DNA of 49,818 nt from Chitinophagaceae bacterium (lineage in GTDB: Bacteria > Bacteroidota > Bacteroidia > Chitinophagales > Chitinophagaceae), in assembly GCA_947476485.1 (NCBI GenBank), contig CANJQU010000017.1:1-49818 (forward strand), in the 5' to 3' direction. The position numbers were made by a program, and so were the translations under genes. The notes under the pieces were generated by a model. It searched no databases and was not told the DNA's origin. It saw nothing but the letters and a program-made list of their open reading frames with translations. Numbering within the stretch: position 1 is the stretch's first letter; each line of letters starts with the position of its first letter. Shown piece after piece: positions 42,659 to 49,818 of this stretch.

Positions 42659-43351
42659 ATGCGCTACAAAAATCCAATTTTCGTCTTGTTGCTGCTGACC
42701 TCTGTTAATGCATTTGCCCAGGACAGCATGATCCGCAAGCATACCCCCACGCCCAACAAATACTGGAGCGTAAAACTGCCCCTGTTCAATCTCCTTGACC
42801 CGGTAAGCCCCAACTTACAGGTGGCTGTAGAGCGCCGCCTGAACGGCAAGAACGGGATACAGTTGTTAGCCGGCATCAGTACAGATCTGACCACTACGAA
42901 GCCCAGGCCGCGCGACTACTCGGTAATAAATGGGTACAGGCTAAGAGCCGAGTACAGGCGCTATTTTCATGTAAGAAGAAAAGTATCTTTCTTCCTTGCA
43001 GGAGATGTTTTCTATACCCAGTACAAGCACTACACCCGCGATTCATTTATCAGCCAGTCCACTAACATCCGCTACGCCGACAATTTTTATATTCTGAAGA
43101 AAATGGCCGGCGCCGATCTGAAATGGGGACTGCAGTTTCATGCGGGCAAACACTTTATGTTCGAAACATTTGCCGGGCTTGGTTTCAAACATAAGGCAGT
43201 AACACGAACGGGGAGAACGTCACCCCTTGATGAACCGGTACCGCCACTCCCGCCCAAAGACTTCAGCCTGGGTGACCAGACCAATACACTCGGCAACTAT
43301 ACAACGGTCTCTATGCCATTAAACTTTGTGATCGGATATTCCTTCCGCTAA
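42659..43351 (+). CDS. Putative outer membrane beta-barrel protein (DUF3575-like)
   Basis: 230 residues. Signal peptide MRYKNPIFVLLLLTSVNAFAQ, then amphipathic strands such as WSVKLPLFNLLDPVSPNLQV, LRAEYRRYFHVRRKVSFFLA and FHAGKHFMFETFAGLGFKHK, ending TVSMPLNFVIGYSFR with the terminal aromatic expected for a barrel recognised by BamA. This resembles the small barrels often annotated as DUF3575 in Bacteroidetes. A loose promoter core (TATTTTTA, 42642-42649) ends nine bases before the ATG. No enzyme motif. Outer membrane location is likely; the role is unknown. Confidence 0.75.
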   Translation: MRYKNPIFVLLLLTSVNAFAQDSMIRKHTPTPNKYWSVKLPLFNLLDPVSPNLQVAVERRLNGKNGIQLLAGISTDLTTTKPRPRDYSVINGYRLRAEYRRYFHVRRKVSFFLAGDVFYTQYKHYTRDSFISQSTNIRYADNFYILKKMAGADLKWGLQFHAGKHFMFETFAGLGFKHKAVTRTGRTSPLDEPVPPLPPKDFSLGDQTNTLGNYTTVSMPLNFVIGYSFR

Positions 43352-43368
43352 GACCACGACTGAACTTA

Positions 43369-45261
43369 TCACTTAAACAGCTCTTCCTTCGATAACGGCC
43401 GCTGATCTATGAGCCATTTGAACCTGCTGAGTTTCATGCCGGGCAGGTCGGCCTTTTCAAGCGGGGTGATGGTATGCTTCGCATCCTGTGTGAATTTGAT
43501 GAACGTAATGTTCTGATCTGCAAAGAAGATGCGCATACGTGTGCTGCTGGCTTCATCCACACCTATGTAAGCCTTGGTCTTATCCGTTGCATAGTAGATA
43601 CATTCTGCGTTGGGGAATACGGTCATTTCCTTTATCTCATTTTTATTGAAGTATCCGGTCAGCGTCTTGCCCTGTATCTGGTCGTATAAATGCGCCTGCT
43701 CCGGCCCCGACCTTGATACCAGGAATGCATTATTGGGCACATACATCTTGCGCAGCTCATTGCTGTCCAGGTAAAGCAGTATGGTGTCGCCGGTTATCTG
43801 GCTATTGTGGGCCCACAGCACCGGCGCGCTTATCATCCGCACGGTGGAGTCGCTGCGGGTGTAGCATACACTGTCGCACTTGCCCTGCATGGAGTCAGAG
43901 AATATCTTCACATGGTTGTACCCTACAAAATACATAGGCGCTGTGGTGTCGGCAGCGGCGGTATCGGCAACTTTCAGCTTTGGGGTTTTTACCTTACCCT
44001 TCTTAGCCTTCTTACCGGCAGCTACCTGCGGGGACGGTTCAGCCCGGTTACTCTCCGTATTGACCCGCATCGGCAGCGCCTTGCTGGAATCATTCATGAA
44101 GTCCGGTATGCGGTACTTATACTTTGGCACCACCCAGAAAAAATCCGGGGCTTTGGCATTCGCCGGCTCAACCATAGTTGCTTTTAATGTATCGCCGGCA
44201 CTTCCGGCTTTTGCAGTATCGCGCGCTGCAACCAGTGGTTGACGACCTGCAACTTCCTTCACCATGGGCGCGGTATAAAAAGTGTCGGCCCGCATATAGA
44301 TCGTATCCTTGCCGTTCACTTGCTCCATCACCGGCTTCACCATGGCCCATAGTATCCGCTGCTTTCTGAAATACTCTGCGTGTCCGCAATACAATGTAGA
44401 GTGGTGCGAGGAATCTATCGACACCACATTGCCAATGGCATATCCATACCCGGTCACCTTGTTATAGTGCATTGAGTCGCCCTCTATATACTGGCCGTCA
44501 TACCATATGGATGAAGGGCCGGTAAACCTGGCGATCACATGCTTACTGTCGTAGGTGCCGCGTGTGGTCACCAGCACGGTCCTGCCACTATCACTTGTTA
44601 CCGTAGACCGGGCATAAAACGTCTCTACCTTTGTTTCTGTATTATAGCCCAGGTCTTCAGACACTATGTGGTATCGCGGGTCTGTGATGATCACATCTCC
44701 CTTGAACCTTGCCTCCTTGGTATGTATGTTATAGACACCGTTTTTACTGGTCACATCGGTGCTGTCGCTGTGCAGGCTGCCCCATTTTGAATAAGACCCT
44801 ACTTTGGCGCCAAGGTCATAATTGAGCTCTTCGCATCGCAGCTTATTCTTGCCATCCAGCAGCACCACATTGCCGCTCATGAAGGCCAGCTTCTTATCTG
44901 ATGTATAGCGCAGATAATCGCTGGTGCCCTGCGTGCCGTCCTGCTGCGATATACGCACGTGGCCAAATGCTTCAAAATTCTTGTTCGTACTGTTCTGGTA
45001 AGCGCTGTCGCAATACAAGGTATCTGTCCCTTCCAGGAAGGCCACCGAATCTATGAACTTATGGTACTCACCTGAATCCGTTTTATTAAATTGGATCAGC
45101 CTTGAATTAAGTATCCTGATCGTGATCTTCTTCGAGGTATCCTCCTTCTGCTGCGCCATAGCTGCGGCGCCAGCGCAGATGCACAAAAGAAACACCAGCA
45201 CAGCGCGGCAGGCTACATGCACTAGCGCCCCTGTGTCTTTGCGGTTCAACTTCTGTAGCAT
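43369..45261 (-). CDS. OstA/LptA-like LPS-transport domain protein
   Basis: 630 residues. A signal segment (residues about 15-37, ending AMAQ) precedes an OstA/LptA-type beta-jellyroll at about 45-330, seen as repeated strands: FEAFGHVRISQQDGTQGTSD, MSGNVVLLDGKNKLRCEELN, ARFKGDVIITDPRYHIVSED. Such domains carry LPS through the periplasm. The C-terminal half contains a Lys/Ala-rich linker at about 400-430 and a second set of strands to the end. It is longer than LptA (about 180 residues) and lacks the LptD barrel, as is usual for Bacteroidetes OstA-like proteins. It follows the mlaD gene by 24 bp on the same strand, so both are probably one unit for moving envelope lipids. Confidence 0.82.
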   Translation of the reverse strand: MLQKLNRKDTGALVHVACRAVLVFLLCICAGAAAMAQQKEDTSKKITIRILNSRLIQFNKTDSGEYHKFIDSVAFLEGTDTLYCDSAYQNSTNKNFEAFGHVRISQQDGTQGTSDYLRYTSDKKLAFMSGNVVLLDGKNKLRCEELNYDLGAKVGSYSKWGSLHSDSTDVTSKNGVYNIHTKEARFKGDVIITDPRYHIVSEDLGYNTETKVETFYARSTVTSDSGRTVLVTTRGTYDSKHVIARFTGPSSIWYDGQYIEGDSMHYNKVTGYGYAIGNVVSIDSSHHSTLYCGHAEYFRKQRILWAMVKPVMEQVNGKDTIYMRADTFYTAPMVKEVAGRQPLVAARDTAKAGSAGDTLKATMVEPANAKAPDFFWVVPKYKYRIPDFMNDSSKALPMRVNTESNRAEPSPQVAAGKKAKKGKVKTPKLKVADTAAADTTAPMYFVGYNHVKIFSDSMQGKCDSVCYTRSDSTVRMISAPVLWAHNSQITGDTILLYLDSNELRKMYVPNNAFLVSRSGPEQAHLYDQIQGKTLTGYFNKNEIKEMTVFPNAECIYYATDKTKAYIGVDEASSTRMRIFFADQNITFIKFTQDAKHTITPLEKADLPGMKLSRFKWLIDQRPLSKEELFK

Positions 45262-45285
45262 GCTTAAGGTACCTGTTTGAAAAAA

Positions 45286-46233
45286 TTACTTTTGTTTACC
45301 GCCGCCAAATACGCTCACATTTATATAGCGGCTGGGGTGTGCCTTTATGTCGGCCATAAGGCTGTTCATAGACTGCAGCGAGCTGTTGAGGTTGTTGTAT
45401 ACGTCCTTGTTGTTTATCAGCATGCCCAGCGAGCCCTGGTTGTTGTTTATCTTATCCATCACACCATGCAGCTCTGCTATTGTCTTCTGCAGGTCGGCAA
45501 CCGTCTTTTGTATCGGCGCGTTGGATAGTTGCCTGGTTATGCTGCTTGCATTGGTCAGTATCCGGCTTATGGTATCGTTGTTTTTGGCAAGGTTACCTGT
45601 TACACTCTTTGCATTGTGTATGATCTCACCCAGCTCGCCACTTTCTTTATTCAGTGAAGACGACAGCGCAGCAAGATTGTCGGAGGTGACCCTGATAGAT
45701 GCGAGCGCCGCAGACAGCGCCTTCTGGTTGTCTTCCCCTACTATTACATTCACGCTAACAAGGGCGCGGTTAAACTCAGAGATCGTCTGCTTCAGCTCCT
45801 GCAGCCTTGGTGTGAGCTGGTCGCTTACCTTGTCAATTACCCCCGACTCTTTGTGCGTCAGCAGCGTATCTCCTTTGGGCAAAGTGCCCGGACCGGGGCC
45901 AAGTTCCAGCTTTATGATCTTTGCGCCCAGCAGGTCTGAAGACGCCAGCAGGGCTATGGTTCCTTTAGTTACTTCCACATCGCCGTTAAGGGTGAGCGTC
46001 ACCAGCACACCTTTGTTATCTATAAGCTTTGTGCGCGCTACGTGGCCAACATTGAGGCCGCGAACCTGCACATAGGCCGAATTCTGTAGACCGTCAACAT
46101 CGCTGAAATAAGCGTAGTAGTTCTTGTCGCTGGAGAAGATAGCAGCACCCTTAAGGAAATAGAACCCTACAAATAGAATTACAAGAGCAGTGAATGCCAT
46201 CAACCCTATTTTTACTTCCTTAGCTATACTCAT
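45286..46233 (-). CDS. mlaD: MCE/MlaD family lipid-transport protein
   Basis: 315 residues from the ATG at 46233; TTG at 46254 would add seven residues and is less likely. One N-terminal membrane helix (IGLMAFTALVILFVGFYFL) is followed by the MCE domain at about 35-120 (YYAYFSDVDGLQNSAYVQVR, GLNVGHVARTKL, LLASSDLLGAKIIKLELG), then a long helical, Ser/Asn-rich segment of about 180 residues typical of the Bacteroidetes MlaD and YebT-like needle forms. MCE proteins form hexamers carrying phospholipids between membranes. The permease (MlaE) and ATPase (MlaF) genes are not in the window. It is the first gene of the pair with the OstA-like gene. Confidence 0.88.
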   Translation of the reverse strand: MSIAKEVKIGLMAFTALVILFVGFYFLKGAAIFSSDKNYYAYFSDVDGLQNSAYVQVRGLNVGHVARTKLIDNKGVLVTLTLNGDVEVTKGTIALLASSDLLGAKIIKLELGPGPGTLPKGDTLLTHKESGVIDKVSDQLTPRLQELKQTISEFNRALVSVNVIVGEDNQKALSAALASIRVTSDNLAALSSSLNKESGELGEIIHNAKSVTGNLAKNNDTISRILTNASSITRQLSNAPIQKTVADLQKTIAELHGVMDKINNNQGSLGMLINNKDVYNNLNSSLQSMNSLMADIKAHPSRYINVSVFGGGKQK

Positions 46234-46316
46234 ATACCGCTCAAATATCCGCAAAATAACGAAAAGACTACCATAGATTACCGATTTTACCTGTATTATA
46301 ACATTCTATGTGGAAC

Positions 46317-46360
46317 CTCACGCCGGCCCTCTCCTAAAGGAGCGGGTGAAGTAGCGTGAG
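46317..46360. repeat. Palindromic intergenic element with CTCACGC arms
   Basis: CTCACGC (46317-46323) pairs with GCGTGAG (46354-46360). Inside, CCCTCTCCT pairs imperfectly with AGGAGCGGG. A related but longer sequence lies at 48223-48282. It resembles the common Bacteroidetes intergenic CCCTCTCC/GGAGAGGG repeats. Confidence 0.5.
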
Positions 46361-46402
46361 TTGTGTAATCTATATTTGTTTTCCTTTTATCATTATCAAT
46401 CG

Positions 46403-46484
46403 ACAAATTTGTTAATCAATTGCAAATGATTTAAGTTTCAAGAAAATATTTCCAGCAAAATATTTATTGTAATTAGTTGATTTA
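46403..46484. repeat. AT-rich 82-bp element, copy 1
   Basis: It aligns without gaps to 49726-49807, with 62 of 82 positions equal by my hand count. The best-kept parts are TTTGTTAAT, TTGCAAA and GAAAATATTT. It lies about 120-200 bp upstream of the exported-protein gene at 46607. Confidence 0.55.
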
Positions 46485-46606
46485 TAAGAATTTACGTTTA
46501 TAAATTAAATTTCTTTAAAAATTTTATCTAAAAATGTTTGGTGAATTCAGAATGTCGATATACATTTGTATTAACAAACCATTAGTTAACGCTTCACAAA
46601 TCATTA

Positions 46607-47035
46607 ATGAATATGAAAACATTATCTCTTTTTCTCGCAATTGGCATCTTAAGCGCTCCAGCCGCTTTTGCTCAGAAACGCATTGTTGAAAATGCAGCCA
46701 AAGTCGCAGCATTGGTTCCAGCCAAGGACGCTAAAGTGCTAGTGGACAGAAAAGCCTGTGCTATATCCAACAAATCTGCCGACCGTACGATCACGGTGAG
46801 GATAGAGGAGTCGGTAATGGTGAACGACTATCTGCAGAAAAGGATAAAGGTGATCGAGAAGATAGGGCCAAAGGAGGAAAAGTTCGTAGGCTATGCCGGC
46901 TGTGAGGCAAATGTGCTGGGCGAAAAATGCGCCGGCTACAAGATACTCCTGGCATACTATGACGATGCACGCTCTGTAGCGCCACAGATGAACGAAAAAG
47001 CCACCGAAGCCGTTGCTTCGCTGACCAACAAATAA
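46607..47035 (+). CDS. Small exported protein, function unknown
   Basis: 142 residues with a signal peptide (MNMKTLSLFLAIGILSAPAA, cleavage near FAQ) and a compact mature domain. That domain has three cysteines (about 51, 99 and 108), in RKACAISNKS, YAGCEAN and EKCAGYK, and strands such as RTITVRIEESVMVNDYLQK. It may be a small disulfide-bonded beta-sandwich. The ATG at 46607 is followed by another at 46613; either could be used. I do not recognise a family. Downstream lies a strong hairpin terminator shared with the convergent ORF6N gene; upstream lies copy 1 of the 82-bp AT-rich element. Confidence 0.75.
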   Translation: MNMKTLSLFLAIGILSAPAAFAQKRIVENAAKVAALVPAKDAKVLVDRKACAISNKSADRTITVRIEESVMVNDYLQKRIKVIEKIGPKEEKFVGYAGCEANVLGEKCAGYKILLAYYDDARSVAPQMNEKATEAVASLTNK

Positions 47036-47061
47036 AATTCACAACAAATAATTGTCCTAAA

Positions 47062-47104
47062 AATAAAACCGTAGCAGTCGGACTGTGGCGGTTTTATTTT
47101 TTTT
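47062..47104 (+). terminator. Bidirectional terminator, hairpin copy 1
   Basis: AATAAAACCG (47062-47071) pairs with CGGTTTTATT (47089-47098), enclosing a small CAGTC/GACTG stem, followed by a T run. U-rich tails exist on both strands, fitting the convergent genes at 46607 and 47119. The 24 bases at 47064-47087 recur identically at 47711-47734. Confidence 0.75.
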
Positions 47105-47118
47105 GTGCTTCACCAACC

Positions 47119-47634
47119 TTATTTTTTGTTTCCCGTCTTAAATCCAATGGCGTTACGAGGTTCATTATTCTGAACAATTAGTTCCCTTAACGCATCAAAT
47201 ACAATTTTAAATTGTTTGTCATATTTCTTTTCCAGTTCATCCATTTTTGTTCTGATATCTTTATTGTCATCAATGAGCTCCCGCATTTTTACAAAGGCAC
47301 GCATAACAGCTATATTCACAGAAATTGCCTTTTCACTTCTCAATATGCCCGACAACATAGCCACGCCTTGTTCGGTGAAAGCAAAAGGAGTAGCCGGGGA
47401 AAATTTAGCGCCTCCGAGGTTATCACAATTTGTGATAAGCTCCTTCCATTCGGTTGGTGTAAGCTGAAACATAAAATCATCCGGAAACCGGTTGATATTA
47501 CGCTTCAGATTCTGCTTCAAAGTTCTTGTCTCGACCCCATACAACGATGCGATGTGAAAATCAAGCATTATTTTCTTTCCCCTGATAAAGTATATCTGTG
47601 AAATAATTTCTTTATCCGATATTAACGTATTCAT
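47119..47634 (-). CDS. ORF6N-domain protein (phage-type DNA-binding)
   Basis: 171 residues from the ATG at 47634 (MNTLISDKEIISQIYFIRGK). The ORF6N domain at about 5-95 is clear: KIMLDFHIASLYGVETRTLK, NINRFPDDFMFQLTPTEW and TPFAFTEQGVAMLSGIL. A coiled C-terminal region (MRELIDDNKDIRTKMDELEK) follows. ORF6N is found in phage anti-repressors and on bacterial mobile segments. The gene is flanked on both sides by the same hairpin sequence. A role as DNA-binding regulator is inferred from the domain. No other phage gene is present nearby. Confidence 0.88.
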   Translation of the reverse strand: MNTLISDKEIISQIYFIRGKKIMLDFHIASLYGVETRTLKQNLKRNINRFPDDFMFQLTPTEWKELITNCDNLGGAKFSPATPFAFTEQGVAMLSGILRSEKAISVNIAVMRAFVKMRELIDDNKDIRTKMDELEKKYDKQFKIVFDALRELIVQNNEPRNAIGFKTGNKK

Positions 47635-48281
47635 CAATGGTGATTATATGAGTTGTAAGCTAAGACCATAAGAGCTCCTTGAACTAACAGGCAAAATAAT
47701 ATTTTTCTATTAAAACCGTAGCAGTCGGACTGTGAGCGGTTCTATTTTTTTATTTTTTCAAGGCAAATGCCCCATTCTGATAAATAAAAATGCCTGATTT
47801 GGGGCATTCTCTATTTTCAAATAATTGGTTTATAGCTGATTATGTATAAGGCCATGTCCCATCGGCAAACTCATGCGAGCTATTGCAATTACCCGGAATA
47901 CCCCATTTAAGACCCCAAAAATGCCCCGTTTTACCCCATCCGGCAGGCAGGATCACTCAAAATTTACCGCGTACTTATCGGAAAGAATGCCACATTTCAT
48001 ACCTCAAAATGTCCCACTGTTTCCGATTCTGTTGCCAGGAAAAATAGCAGGTGAGGCTAAGCGCAAGTGGAAAAATGCGCCAGAAAGAAATGATGATCCG
48101 GCACACCCTCGCCGCCAAAATCCGCTTTGGCGGGCACAAAGGTAGGGGGTAAAATAATGGGGGGCAAATAAAGAATCCCACATTTTTTGTGTGCGAGAAC
48201 ACGGAGAACACCAAACTCATTCGCCCTCTCCCTCTCCTTCGGAGTTCGCGCCAGCGAAGGAGCGCAGCTCACGGGGTGAGG
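47635..48281. other. Non-coding stretch with hairpins and degenerate short repeats
   Basis: About 650 bases without a credible gene; the frames found here give low-complexity peptides rich in Pro, Phe and Met. It holds hairpin copy 2 (47711-47752), an AATGCCCC/GGGGCATT inverted repeat across 47766-47808, several degenerate AATGCCCCATTT-like units to 48020, a perfect CCGCCAAA/TTTGGCGG hairpin at 48112-48133, and an inverted CTCCTTCG/CGAAGGAG at 48234-48262. Confidence 0.7.
47711..47752 (+). repeat. Hairpin copy 2, upstream of the ORF6N gene
   Basis: The first 24 bases (47711-47734) equal 47064-47087. The closing arm CGGTTCTA has one mismatch to TAAAACCG, followed by a T-rich run. It is not placed after any + strand gene. 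Confidence 0.7.
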
Positions 48282-48282
48282 C
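48223..48282. repeat. CCCTCTCC-type palindromic element
   Basis: Contains CCCTCTCC, the inverted arms CTCCTTCG (48234-48241) and CGAAGGAG (48255-48262), and a CTCAC/GTGAG pair at its right. It is related in pieces to 46317-46360. It ends at the stop of the NHL-repeat gene. Confidence 0.45.
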
Positions 48283-49628
48283 TACCGCTCCGCCACCACC
48301 CGTTCCACCACTCTTTCGCCACCGCTCGTCAAATAAACAAAATACACGCCATTAGCCTCACGTGTAAGATCCACTTCTCCAGAACCACCATTAAACTCGC
48401 CCTGGAATACTTTCTCACCTAACACACTGCAAACTTCCACCATGTATTGCGTGCTTCTAGTCGTCTTTATAACAAATTTACCGGAGGTTGGGTTTGGATA
48501 AATGCTATATTCACTTGCACTCATCGGTGCTTTTACACTTATTGAGTTATGTATCCTGCGTATACAGTGGTTGTTATAATCGGCAATGATCATATCTCCG
48601 TTGCTTGAAAAAATAGCATCAGCAGGCACCATTTGTGCATTTAACGGTGGTCCTCCGTCACCTGAATATCCCCATGTTCCATTGCCTGCAACAGTAGTAA
48701 TAATACCGGTCATACCGTCAACTCTGCGTACAACACCATTTCCAAATTCAGTAATGTAAAGATTATACTGTTTGTCGAAAAAAAGTCCACCAGGTCTATT
48801 TAATTGGGCATGTTTTGCAACACCACTATCGCCCGAATAACCAACTGTGCCATTTCCAGCAAATGTTGTAATAATGCCGGAAGATGCATCTACTCGCCGT
48901 ACTACGTTATTATATTGATCTGAGAAAAAAAGGTTATTGGCGCTATCGAGACATACTTTTGTGGCGCCATTTAGCGCAGCATCGGTTGCCGGGCCACCAC
49001 CTCCTGTATATCCTATTAATCCATTACCGGCAAAAGTTGTGATTATCCCGGTCGTGCCATCTACCTTACGCACTACATTGTTATAATAATCCGCAAAATA
49101 AATATCATGATTGCCATTGACATATATACCACTTGGTCCATCTAATTGTGCATCCGTTGCTGGTCCATTATCTCCAGAATAACCAGCAATGCCGCTGCCA
49201 GCCACAGTTGTAATGATACCCGTAGCAAATGCTATTTTTCGTATTCTATTGTCAAGGCCATCTGCTATATAGATATCTCCCGCTGTATCTACAAAAACAT
49301 CTACGGGAAAATAAAGACCAGCATTCGTTGCAGGACCGTTGTCTCCGGAGTATCCCATCGTATCTTTCCCGGCTATTGTACTGATAATACCATTTGCATT
49401 TATCTTACGGATCCGATTGTTTGCTACATCGGCAATTAATAAGTTCCCTGTTTTATCAAAACACACTGCTTCCGGGAACCACAGTTTGGCATCAACTGCA
49501 AGTATATTATCTCCATTGTAGCCTGCGCTTGTGTCTTTATTTGCAATTGTTTCAATAATATCCTGCGCCCGTACCAGCAGCGGGTTCCAGCCAACAACGA
49601 TAAACAATATGAATAGCAGTCTCTTCAT
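48282..49628 (-). CDS. NHL-repeat protein with T9SS C-terminal sorting domain
   Basis: 448 residues. Signal peptide (ending VRAQ), six NHL repeats of about 56 residues at about 25-360 (NNRIRKI, GIITTVAG and GYSGDNGPATDAQL recur with little change), forming a six-bladed beta-propeller, then a type A sorting domain from about 370 (YSIYPNPTSGKFVIKT ... GVYFVYLTSGGERVVERVV). The protein should be moved out by T9SS and kept on the surface or released. NHL propellers bind proteins, sugars or nucleic acid; no enzyme residues can be named. The repeats are close to each other at the DNA level, so copy number may vary among strains. Confidence 0.87.
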   Translation of the reverse strand: MKRLLFILFIVVGWNPLLVRAQDIIETIANKDTSAGYNGDNILAVDAKLWFPEAVCFDKTGNLLIADVANNRIRKINANGIISTIAGKDTMGYSGDNGPATNAGLYFPVDVFVDTAGDIYIADGLDNRIRKIAFATGIITTVAGSGIAGYSGDNGPATDAQLDGPSGIYVNGNHDIYFADYYNNVVRKVDGTTGIITTFAGNGLIGYTGGGGPATDAALNGATKVCLDSANNLFFSDQYNNVVRRVDASSGIITTFAGNGTVGYSGDSGVAKHAQLNRPGGLFFDKQYNLYITEFGNGVVRRVDGMTGIITTVAGNGTWGYSGDGGPPLNAQMVPADAIFSSNGDMIIADYNNHCIRRIHNSISVKAPMSASEYSIYPNPTSGKFVIKTTRSTQYMVEVCSVLGEKVFQGEFNGGSGEVDLTREANGVYFVYLTSGGERVVERVVAER

Positions 49629-49725
49629 GCTTTATCAAATCTAAGCAATTTACATGCCGCATATGCAGCACATTTTTGTGGTAATATGTTCTCCTAATTT
49701 CTGTAATCAACGCCTATTAAAACAA

Positions 49726-49807
49726 CAAAATTTGTTAATTAGTTGCAAACGATAGAATTTTCTTGAAAATATTTTTAGGAAAATATTAATTTCATATTGC
49801 TGATTAA
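49726..49807. repeat. AT-rich 82-bp element, copy 2
   Basis: Ungapped match to 46403-46484. It lies at the right edge, about 100 bp upstream of the NHL-repeat gene start and in the same orientation as copy 1, so on the + strand it would precede a gene outside the window. Confidence 0.55.
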
Positions 49808-49818
49808 CAATACTATAC

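Larger units (their letters stand above)
46234..46606. other. Non-coding stretch between mlaD and a small exported-protein gene
   Basis: 373 bases without a credible gene. It holds, from left, the probable leader of mlaD, a palindromic element at 46317-46360, and an AT-rich block at 46403-46484 that has a close copy at 49726-49807. The last 100 bases before the ATG at 46607 are very AT-rich and should hold the promoter of that gene. Confidence 0.7.

Noticed and set aside
47873-48145. A 90-codon plus-strand frame in the ORF6N-NHL gap
   Set aside because: The peptide is low-complexity (Pro, Phe, Arg, Met) and is made by degenerate short repeats; no signal, domain or start context supports it.
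48282-49628. Repeated DNA in the NHL gene as a non-coding tandem array
   Set aside because: The repeat period of about 168 bases is a multiple of three and encodes regular NHL blades in an open frame with signal peptide and sorting domain.
49-49800. CRISPR array or tRNA genes
   Set aside because: No regularly spaced direct repeats with unique spacers, and no cloverleaf with a TTC-type T loop was recognised on either strand by eye.

Overview
The window looks like a chromosomal segment of a Bacteroidetes bacterium, probably of the Chitinophagales/Chitinophagaceae type. The grounds are: several short promoter cores of the Bacteroidetes form TAnnTTTG just upstream of genes; two proteins ending in type IX secretion (T9SS) sorting domains with the SIYPNP signature; TonB-receptor-type outer membrane proteins with carboxypeptidase-like N-terminal domains; many lipoproteins; and few clear Shine-Dalgarno sites. 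No tRNA, rRNA, CRISPR array or complete insertion sequence was seen. Species cannot be given from the sequence alone.

Layout. 0-14 kb: a truncated FAD-dependent amine oxidase, a family-2 glycosyltransferase, an acyltransferase-3 membrane enzyme, a lipoprotein, a fused alpha/beta E1 of a 2-oxoacid dehydrogenase, a small His/Gly-rich secreted protein, hemW, and a three-gene run of polytopic glycosyltransferases (two TMTC-like TPR proteins plus one family-39-like enzyme). 14-18 kb: a glutathione peroxidase and an outer membrane receptor followed by a barrel-less plug protein. 18-25 kb: an NAD-type formate dehydrogenase (FdhF plus a NuoE/NuoF-like subunit) lying exactly between two RelE/ParE toxin-antitoxin pairs, followed by a DUF7009-like protein, FdhD and a small membrane protein.

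25-31 kb is an exported-protein region: a T9SS protein, a protein-glutamine glutaminase (deamidase) lipoprotein whose gene overlaps a small gene encoding only a homologue of its pro-region, and two tandem surface NUC1 nucleases. 31-41 kb: a NUDIX hydrolase, a TonB-dependent receptor, a PAS-LuxR regulator, and an operon of three tandem TPR-transmembrane-adenylate cyclase genes joined by ATGA overlaps and carrying clear traces of gene conversion. 41-46 kb: an ABC exporter, a beta-barrel-like protein, and an mlaD-ostA envelope lipid-transport pair. 46-50 kb: a small exported protein, an ORF6N-domain gene flanked by two copies of the same hairpin, a roughly 650-bp non-coding tract of degenerate repeats, and an NHL-repeat T9SS protein.

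The most promising items for follow-up are the glutaminase/pro-domain gene pair, the mosaic three-cyclase operon, the toxin-antitoxin brackets around formate dehydrogenase, and a roughly 82-bp AT-rich element repeated in the intergenic regions near 46.4 and 49.7 kb.
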